From Symbiodinium natans (Eukaryota > Sar > Dinophyceae > Suessiales > Symbiodiniaceae): a stretch of DNA of 64,000 bases. The notes below the pieces were generated by a model. The model worked only from the letters and a program-made list of their open reading frames with translations, had not been told where the DNA came from and searched no databases. Position 1 is the stretch's first letter. Each line of letters starts with the position of its first letter. Shown one piece after another: positions 20,801-27,800 of the stretch. Where the stretch lies: the NCBI GenBank assembly GCA_905221605.1, contig CAJNDS010002652.1:77436-141435 (forward strand), in the 5' to 3' direction. A program made the position numbers and the translations under genes.

Positions 20801-20876
20801 GTGCATACGTCTGCCACCAGCTATCCTCTTCCAGACCTACGAGCAACCACACGCGAGGGCTACTGTTTATCGACAT
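17793..20876 (-). CDS. Retrotransposon ORF3 (1027 aa) with cytosine-methyltransferase-like core
   Basis: Its ATG overlaps the end of ORF2 by 17 nt in the +1 frame. The N-terminal 230 residues are unrecognised. Residues about 245-405 carry a pattern like C5 cytosine methyltransferases: IIEFCCSKDSSLG (F248; motif I position), then FASLPCTGGS with Pro309-Cys310 (motif IV, catalytic Cys) 62 residues later, then FELPKTCLYW with E360 (motif VI position) and a GCMMG...LLKAWCIATN stretch (motif VIII region). Spacing fits that family, but motif I lacks the usual FxGxG, so this could be a diverged or inactive enzyme. The second half (about 500-1027) has no recognisable domain and holds Gly/Ser/Pro linkers encoded by small hairpin motifs at 19261-19351. 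Retrotransposon-borne cytosine methyltransferases have been reported in dinoflagellates, which makes the reading plausible. Confidence 0.6.
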   Translation of the reverse strand: MSINSSPRVWLLVGLEEDSWWQTYAPPDVNVICVPEADARGAYQYCKDIIKWSFKDLRNVLFIGAGALNRASWLDVDPRERFYEDRGVVDYPWGEVIDLVFEARKKGATTIVEVPDKPKFRKSAQYKNIVDCMKWERFTIADCCHGRRICVPQGSGAPNIVYVNEATEFLIHGLKAPENVKGVCGMQHHHASREAVETHGDGCGKRTSKVSRLLLKMLSERDAKVEDPKACSSVEKLPSGKDRMIIEFCCSKDSSLGKSSSATRGAHVMRVHEALQAQTKACESNILKEAERFRKSNPKCPILVFASLPCTGGSNWIKVNEMGGETEKGKEHRKKFRDLLKALKRLLRKLAVFSPKIAFELPKTCLYWSWPEVQALIKQHSLRVVRIDGCMMGVVDKDGIPLLKAWCIATNVSTMLNLKGVTCDNTHEHGTPRGQALKEAGNYTPHMAKLLHNAWRDEARNIRRGSAQSVHVAASCVLVHVSLRCSKSQVQHEFQGTCIIVCPTPGIGFGSSDPNPKCSEGFGSAGSDLRLGKGLGSAGPRTSMDGQQQRPIPPHVPWSRPQDLFSLPYQRSGINIPVGNGMTALRTTCHALRSLRGQPLPGRLEQGMVATNANIAAWVEFGVPAILLAAVAAPSSPYGFPEVRVRELFRGVVESLLPARSAESYKTVLSHVTTFIKVVKTAISTDSTRQVLQELLDHVIEIDLFKNIDMFVDVLVQDAEQGRLDPQHPCLTVVTMDGYLDPNVICRPVVTKSAWIYVTRYNDWMRLNSYFRENLPNRREGLPCMLLTQDFWDLLELIWSMAKQVGYCLRSHNQVAENTQMNVWDLIEIVVDPPENVSAAVAHAVNSLQGLSVALHTAHEYLNDSRTVWPSEPSRTTGAELRESLVNATTVVMAPPPTGLGLPASFSHSSWNQLAAEQNVLRAVHDMYRTHRSWMSEITNLRAECYSEGREQPPYLKPDPTGTVFFPALNSHPPWVNVQRQHPAGPASPSVPELPAPFVEEDHPANRSTSTPSPRQATGRILCRSKR

Positions 20877-23800
20877 CCGAAGCTTTGATCGTCATGGAAA
20901 ACCCTATAGCCCCGCTGAGCGAGTCACTCCGTGCCTTAAACATCTCTTTCCCGTGCTTGTCTTGGAAAGCGACTTCATGATTACCAGTCCCAGCACGAGT
21001 CACCTCGATGAATTCGGGCACGAATGTAGATTGAGGAAAATCTGCTTCTTTTGCGGCGCGCGCAACAGCGACGACGGTAGATTCGAGCGCAGGAATTTCG
21101 TTGATATCACCCCCCATGCCTTCAGACCCAGCGCGAAAAACACCCCCATACCCCCCATGGGCGGCGCGGACCACTAAGTCGCACACTTGCCTACAGAGCG
21201 CGGGCGAATCGCGAACGCGACAGCGCGAACAGTCGGGCAGCGAGGACGCAGACACGGCAGGCGACGCGGTGCGGTGCACACGCGTCGTCGCCGCCGAGCC
21301 CCGTTGGAAGTGATATTGAAACACAGCGCGCTCGACATACCGATCGAATTTCTGAGGTTCCGACGGGATAGGGACCTCATCCTCGATACGATGCCATTGC
21401 CCTTCACGCAGAATCCACGTGGACCGCAAATACTTCCCCGGTCGCAAAGCACTGGGGACGCCGCGGAGCATGCGCGGGAACTTCACCACCAAGATCGGAT
21501 CAGTACTGTCCGTTTCCTGGACACCCTCCTTACTGGACAAACCGGCCCTATACAGCTCCTGGGGCAAGATAGGTGTTTGCGTGTAAGGAAAACATGGAAC
21601 CTCGTTCTTAAACGAGTAGTGCTGATGACCTTTCTCATCAGCCGATTGTTGGTGTGTAGCCTTCATCATGTCCATGACCTCAACACTCGAAAGCATCGTG
21701 GGAGGCATGATGTTAATTAGCTGACACGCGTGAGCCCAGGAGACGTGGTCTTTAAAGGCCTTCGTATGGATATCGGCCGCCATTTTGGCGGTTACCTCGT
21801 AAGCCAGAGACACGTACCCCTCCTGGAACACCTCGTGCATCCACGCAATGCAGATCCCGTGTGAGCGTTCCAAATGGCGCATCGTCGGGTTCTTGCCTGT
21901 GCGGACCACGCCGATCATCGTTTGATTGTCATCGTAGAACACGAAAGTAGGATCTTTGCCCCCAATCAAACGCCACAATGTGATGGCCGGAATGCCAATA
22001 CGCGACATCGCATAGTCCGCAGCCACAATTTCCGCTTCGGGAGTAGAGTGGCTGGCGCAACCCTGTCGCTTACTGACACCTGCCAACGGGAACCGTGTGT
22101 GCGGTCCCTGAATATGCATGTGAGCCCCCGAAGTAGAACGCAAACTCTCGCCACAACCAGCGTAATCCGCATCCGCATACAACCCTATGGAAGTAGCATC
22201 CATGGAATCGCCGACCCATCCGATCATCTTATGACCTTTGGACTGATGGACGTAGCACATCAAATGATGCAGAGCCGCATCCTCTTTCTTGGACCACTTT
22301 GTAATGCGTCGCGCAAGATTGTTTATGCTTCGCAGCAAATCAAACCTGCAAATTCTTGCAGCATAGAGCAACTTCATGAGGATGCTCGCCGCATGCGGGG
22401 CAAGAGTACCCCTGTCTGCCTCATCGAGTTCCGTTTCCTGTGGGCCCTTAGAAACCGGTGGTGGAGGTAGAAGCCGTCCGCCCTTATCGACAGGCATTGT
22501 ATGTCCACACCATTGACACCGATGGCTTGCAGCACCTGGATGACACGGTGCCCTAGCCGGGTGATTTTTGGTTTCTTCAACTGGACTGGGAGATGGTACC
22601 TTCTTGAATTTGTCCACAGGAAATCCCGTGGTTTCACAGTACTTTTGCACTGTCATTTCGAGATAGGTTTCCATGTCATAAGTGACAGTTCGCACCTTGG
22701 TGTTGTCGTGAAGTTTAGCCTCTCCCTTTGAGATTCGACATCCCAAATACAAACCAAGCGGAGTTTCCTCCTCAAGACGAAGTTCCTTGCGAAGCATGTT
22801 CCACCCCTTCGGGAGGTTCTCCGCCGGACCGGCGAGCTTCAGGTCGTCGACATAGATGACCAATAGGAGCTTCATTCCTGCATGGAAGTAAAGAGACGGC
22901 CATTCCTCACCAACTGGTGCAAAACCCATCTTCTGGACTGCGGTGTGACAATGTTGTTCCCACATTGTACCAGCGTCCGGATGCCCATAGAGTGCTTTCA
23001 CGAGCCTGCAGACTGGTCTGCGAAATTTCCTCCGGTTCACCGAAGGATGCCAAGCCTCGTCTGGAAGTTCAACCCAGCACGGAGTCCCCGTCAACTTAGC
23101 CTGAATGTAGGCCTGGATAGCATCCGCCATCTGAACGTCGTTCCCGGGTAGGCACCCGTAGAAGTCGGCCCAACGAGACGCATCAAAGGTTGCCGGAGAG
23201 TTTCCGAGGTCCTGGAACAGCGCCGCCTCCATATTCTGATCTTTGACTTGATCTCCAAGCAGCACACCTCTTCCTTTGAACTTCCTTGCAGGGTCCCCTT
23301 CTTTGAGTTGATAGTTCTTCTCATAGATGAGACCATGCACTCTTGCCATGTGCACCTTCGCGTTGGACTTCTTGGCTTCTCTGACCACGTCGTCATACTC
23401 CCGCACTTGGCTAAAGTCGAAGACTTCCTGATCCCACAAGCCTTTCCATTCTTTCATGAACGCCTCCATGGCTTTGGGATTCTCGTACATCTCCTTGCGG
23501 TTGACTGGACGTGTAACCATGGCGTTGAAGCACGGCGCTGCACATGCGAGCTTCTCTCTGTGTTTCTCTTTGGTTGATGACACACATGGCATGCGAGGAG
23601 CTCTCAATCCGAACTCTGCCAATTCACTTGGAAGAGCAGGCAGCACATCGTCCAGAAACATTTCCGTGGCAATCTGCGTCACCTGTTCCTCGCACCATGT
23701 CCATCCAGTAGTCGTTCCCGCCCTGAAGTCCAAATCGATCTTCTCCGCAGGCACGACCTTGGGAAGTAGTGCCTCCAACGATGCAACGAGTGCGTCTTTA

Positions 23801-24801
23801 TGCTCTTTGCCTTTCTTCTTCTCCTTGGCCTCCTTCTTGCGAGCCTTCTTGGCCTCCTTCTCTTCGACCTTCTTTATCTTCTTAAGTTCGATCTTCCTTC
23901 CTTCGCTTCCGAGCTTGTGCCATTCTTCAGGAGTGAACTTGCCCTTCGGACGTGTGGAGGGTAGCAATCGTCTACCATCACTCCCAATCTTGAACGGAGC
24001 CCCCCGCTTGTCGATCTTGCAAGGTTCGCCGTCGTCATTGATGTAGACACGACCGTCGCCGGGAGTACCGAACTTCCAGAACTCGGGTTCCGGTCCGATG
24101 AGTCCAGCTTCCTTGAGCTTTGCGATGATGAATGCAGGGTCGGTCTCGTCAATGTCCGGAATGGAACGCCCAGTTGGACCGCGTGATGACGATGCAGGTT
24201 CCCCTTTGCCGTCCGGAGGTTCCGAAACGGTTTTGGGGGGAGTACCACGCTTAGTTTCCCTTTTGCTGCTCGGAGGATCCGAAGCAACATCCGGTACTCC
24301 TTCGCTCTGTGGTACACTTCCTGCACTGTCGAGAATGGAGTCGCCAATCAATCTGAGGGCTTTGGCATCTTCAGACTCCAATGCTGGTCCGTCGCGAGGT
24401 TCACCGGGTTGATCATCTGGAAATTCTGAAAGATCAGGCACAATGTCATCGTTCTCCATGACATAGTCGAGCATTTCCTTCTCCATGGCTTTGACGCGTT
24501 CTTGGCGATCAGGTAGGTCACCACCATCATCGCCATTGTCGTCATCATCGTCGTCGTCACCTTCTCCTGGTGGCTTGTCCTTGATTTCTTTTCCTCCGAG
24601 ATCCTTTCCTTCTTTCAGTCCTTCAAGTGTTCCGTTCATTCTCTCGTACTCGAGCTTGAGCGGAAAGGCAATTTCATCCGGCATGATGACCCGTTCGGTG
24701 ATGTAGGGAATTTGAAGCTTGCGAGGCACTTTCGCATCATGCGCAAAGTTGGCATTCGCGAACTCCTTCATGTCCCACACACACGATACTTTCGTGACCA
24801 T
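20860..24801 (-). CDS. Retrotransposon ORF2 (1313 aa): reverse transcriptase and RNase H
   Basis: The first 45 or so residues (VWDMKEFANANF...) are the continuation of the copia integrase-RT linker begun in ORF1. An Asp-rich stretch (residues about 84-95) and a Lys/Glu-rich segment follow. The Ty1/copia RT covers about residues 540-770, with RLVKALYGHPDAG and the catalytic YVDD at 650-653. RNase H shows YADADYAG (D877), STPEAE (E922) and FYDDN, followed by a conserved HxxxKAF tail. A C-terminal extension of about 300 residues is unrecognised. It is in the -1 frame relative to ORF1, overlaps it by 34 nt, and its ATG at 24801 lies inside the overlap. Confidence 0.9.
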   Translation of the reverse strand: MVTKVSCVWDMKEFANANFAHDAKVPRKLQIPYITERVIMPDEIAFPLKLEYERMNGTLEGLKEGKDLGGKEIKDKPPGEGDDDDDDDNGDDGGDLPDRQERVKAMEKEMLDYVMENDDIVPDLSEFPDDQPGEPRDGPALESEDAKALRLIGDSILDSAGSVPQSEGVPDVASDPPSSKRETKRGTPPKTVSEPPDGKGEPASSSRGPTGRSIPDIDETDPAFIIAKLKEAGLIGPEPEFWKFGTPGDGRVYINDDGEPCKIDKRGAPFKIGSDGRRLLPSTRPKGKFTPEEWHKLGSEGRKIELKKIKKVEEKEAKKARKKEAKEKKKGKEHKDALVASLEALLPKVVPAEKIDLDFRAGTTTGWTWCEEQVTQIATEMFLDDVLPALPSELAEFGLRAPRMPCVSSTKEKHREKLACAAPCFNAMVTRPVNRKEMYENPKAMEAFMKEWKGLWDQEVFDFSQVREYDDVVREAKKSNAKVHMARVHGLIYEKNYQLKEGDPARKFKGRGVLLGDQVKDQNMEAALFQDLGNSPATFDASRWADFYGCLPGNDVQMADAIQAYIQAKLTGTPCWVELPDEAWHPSVNRRKFRRPVCRLVKALYGHPDAGTMWEQHCHTAVQKMGFAPVGEEWPSLYFHAGMKLLLVIYVDDLKLAGPAENLPKGWNMLRKELRLEEETPLGLYLGCRISKGEAKLHDNTKVRTVTYDMETYLEMTVQKYCETTGFPVDKFKKVPSPSPVEETKNHPARAPCHPGAASHRCQWCGHTMPVDKGGRLLPPPPVSKGPQETELDEADRGTLAPHAASILMKLLYAARICRFDLLRSINNLARRITKWSKKEDAALHHLMCYVHQSKGHKMIGWVGDSMDATSIGLYADADYAGCGESLRSTSGAHMHIQGPHTRFPLAGVSKRQGCASHSTPEAEIVAADYAMSRIGIPAITLWRLIGGKDPTFVFYDDNQTMIGVVRTGKNPTMRHLERSHGICIAWMHEVFQEGYVSLAYEVTAKMAADIHTKAFKDHVSWAHACQLINIMPPTMLSSVEVMDMMKATHQQSADEKGHQHYSFKNEVPCFPYTQTPILPQELYRAGLSSKEGVQETDSTDPILVVKFPRMLRGVPSALRPGKYLRSTWILREGQWHRIEDEVPIPSEPQKFDRYVERAVFQYHFQRGSAATTRVHRTASPAVSASSLPDCSRCRVRDSPALCRQVCDLVVRAAHGGYGGVFRAGSEGMGGDINEIPALESTVVAVARAAKEADFPQSTFVPEFIEVTRAGTGNHEVAFQDKHGKEMFKARSDSLSGAIGFSMTIKASDVDKQ

Positions 24802-24803
24802 GT
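24768..24803 (-). other. ORF1/ORF2 overlap at a GT-dinucleotide run
   Basis: On the minus strand ORF1 ends SRKYRVCGT-stop while the copia-like continuation VWDMKEF is in the next frame. The switch falls at CGTGTGTGTGG, a (GT)4 run. Removing one GT would give one continuous Y-R-V-W-D frame. It may be a programmed frameshift, a re-initiation site using the ATG at 24801, a slippage mutation or a sequencing error. Confidence 0.6.
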
Positions 24804-27800
24804 TTGCCCCGCATTAAGGACATATCCTGCGAAAATGCCGGGTATTCCCTTCGGGTCAAACTTTCCACCATATGTTGGTTCGCGGGTCTCGGTCGGTTTG
24901 AAGTAAACCTTTGCTCCAAACGGAATCAACTTTCCCGGGAATTCTTTCCCAGACATTCTCTGCCACGCCGACTCACCATCCACATCCTCGGCGTTGAGAT
25001 TGTGAGTGACGCAATTCAAGGCATAGGGCCAATAGTTCGCAGGTAGCCCTGCATGCAGCAACGACGTGGCTGTAGCAGTGATGACGAACTGGTTGGTCCT
25101 TTCCGCCAGAGAGTTGTTCATAGGACGTCCTGGCAACGAGTGATCCAATGGAATTTTGAGCTTGTTCATCGCCGCAATGAACTCATCTGCGCAGTCACTA
25201 TATGCCAGCCTCACTTTCTTCTTTCCCATGAATCTCTTCATACATCGTACAACTTCTCCTTCTTCTCTGGAGATTGTGGGATATGCTGCAACCACCTTCG
25301 TGGCCACGTCGCGGAATACCAGGATTTCACGGAGCTCGTCGTCAAGACCCACCCCCTTATCCGTGGCTTTTCCCATATCCACAAAGTCGAACGTCACCAA
25401 GTCACCCCACTCATTGACTTCTCGTTTGAATGCTCCCTTTTGGGTTCTGAAATGCTTCATCTTTGCTCTCACGCATGCATCACAATAGGGATTTCGGAAT
25501 CGATGGGTACAAAGGTGAGCCAAGGTGTTCGCTTCGGCCTTCAAGGTGCCGACCTTCGCCCTTCTATCTGGACCAGATTCGTCACCTTCCACGTCGATCT
25601 CCTGCGCGTCGCCCTCAGCCTCATCTGGAAGTTCGGCTTGTGGTTCATCTTCACGAGCTTCATCGCCTTCGACTACTTCGCCGTCTTCTTCTTCGTCAGC
25701 TTCGGAAGCTACGTCGGGGATCTCCTCGCCGATGTCGTCAAGACCTGGTACCGCAACATACGTCGAATCGTCGTCGGTATCATCTTCCACCTTGTCCTTG
25801 TACTTCTGCACCAAGCGGAACATTTCCATCGCTTCGGGTTCCTCATGGGCTTTGGCTCCTTTGCTTCCCACTCTGACATAGGGGATGTCTCCTTGCACGA
25901 AGAATTGTATCCTCTCGCCAGCATCGTTCACCATAAATGGTGGACGTCCCGCGGGCCACACAAAGGAATAGCCGTGAAGCATGCATCTCTTCCCAACTGA
26001 CAGCACAGAAGGTGTATTCTCCAATACATGTGCTTTGATGGGCTCCTTGAAGGATTTCGTCAAGAATTCCGCCGTCTGGTTGGTCATAGTGACACCATTC
26101 GCCGTCTGGAACGATGTAGATTCGCAATCCATTGCAGTGTCGATGCCGTGCTTGGCGACCTTTTCTAGAGAGATAAGGTCATGTCCGCATCCTGTGTCCA
26201 TGATGAATTTCAGCTTCCTGCGAATAAATTCTGGTTGGACCATACACATGTTCGGGTTCTTCATCAGTTCCTTACGACTCTCATCAACGCTCAAGGCTCT
26301 TTCATGGAACTTCCCCTTCTTGTTATCGAACTTGAACATAATCACCTTCTCGGTTCCTGGAATCCTAACTGGTATGCATCCTCCATCTTTGCCCAGACAC
26401 ATATCTTCCATCAATCGAGCCCTAGCTCTTGCTTTGTGCTTCTCGTACTCGACCTCCGAGATGTGGTTCTCGTGCTTCAGGTTCGCTTCTGTAAAAAGTC
26501 GCGGGGCGAATCCTCTATCTTTGTGTGATCGCCTCGGCTTCGACGACGCGAACTTCGTTCCCCGTTCGAAGGAAACCTTGAGGTCCTTGACGTCTCTGTG
26601 ATAGGATCCGATCTCATCGTCGGTGGAGCAATCTGACGCCGCGTCGCCATCAATTGACTCGTCGTCAGAATCACCATCACCATCACCCAGGAATCGAAGA
26701 ACAGGTACTGCAGGCAGACCTCGGATCGCAATCGCGGGTGCGGCAGGTTCAGGCTTCTTCTTCTTGTCCTTCGCCTTCGCCTTTGCTTTTGCCTTCGCAT
26801 TCGCGTCGGTTTCCCCGGTTGCGGGCGCTGCCTTAGCCGGGTCATGCTTGAAAAGGCAATTCTCTCGGCTGCAGGATCCGTTCTTGCTCCACTGGAAGCA
26901 AGGTCGTTCCGATGGTTTTGATGACGGGCTTCGCGCTCTCTGATTCTTATCATCTCGTGAAGACGGCCTTCCTCTGTCCGTGTCTTTGTGACTCCATTTG
27001 CAACTCTTCCCTGCATTGCATCCTCCTCCGAAGTGAAATTTGCAACGAATCTTCGCCTTTTCCTTGTCGGTCAGCGATCGTGATGATGAAGGATATCGGG
27101 ATCGTTCTTTGCCTTTACCTTTCCCCTTCTTCTTGTCCTTTTCGTGCGCCTTTGCTTTACTCTTTGGGAGTACAGGCGCAGCATCCGCAGCTTCTTTGTC
27201 ATTGCCTCTCTCATTCGTCTTCTTCTTCTTGTCCTTGTCTGGCGCGGATGAGGGAGGCCCTTTGGGATCGGGCCTAGCTGGTGCAGCAAGCAGGTCCTTC
27301 CCAGCAACCATCTGGTTCAGACCATGTTGTGTCTCGTTGAGGTTCTTCTTCTCTCTTCTCCTCTGCACCGCCCGGTCCATGATCCTCAGCAGCATATCAT
27401 GTGATCTCTCTGGATCGTCATAGCTCTTGATGTCATAGTAAAGCTTGAGCTCCATGTTCATCTCAGAGGATCCTGATATCTTCTGGTACAAGATGTCGCG
27501 GAGGGCATTCGTGGAAGGTACATCTTCAGGTCGAATCCGAGAGATGATCTCTAGCCACGTTGCTTTGAATGCGGCAATCTTGTTGTCCCCAGGGTACTGC
27601 AGTTTGGTCAGGTAATCGATCGTGTAAACCATGTCAAGGCGATCCCGTGTGCGGAAGCTTTCCATCATCATAGCAATGATCTGTCGTCCTTTCAGAACCT
27701 TGTACTCGTTCCCGCGAATGTACGCGTTTGATTTGAGGTTCACTTCCAAGAACAGATCGGCTGCTTGATCTCCAGCATTCCGTAACATGAGAGTCATCGC

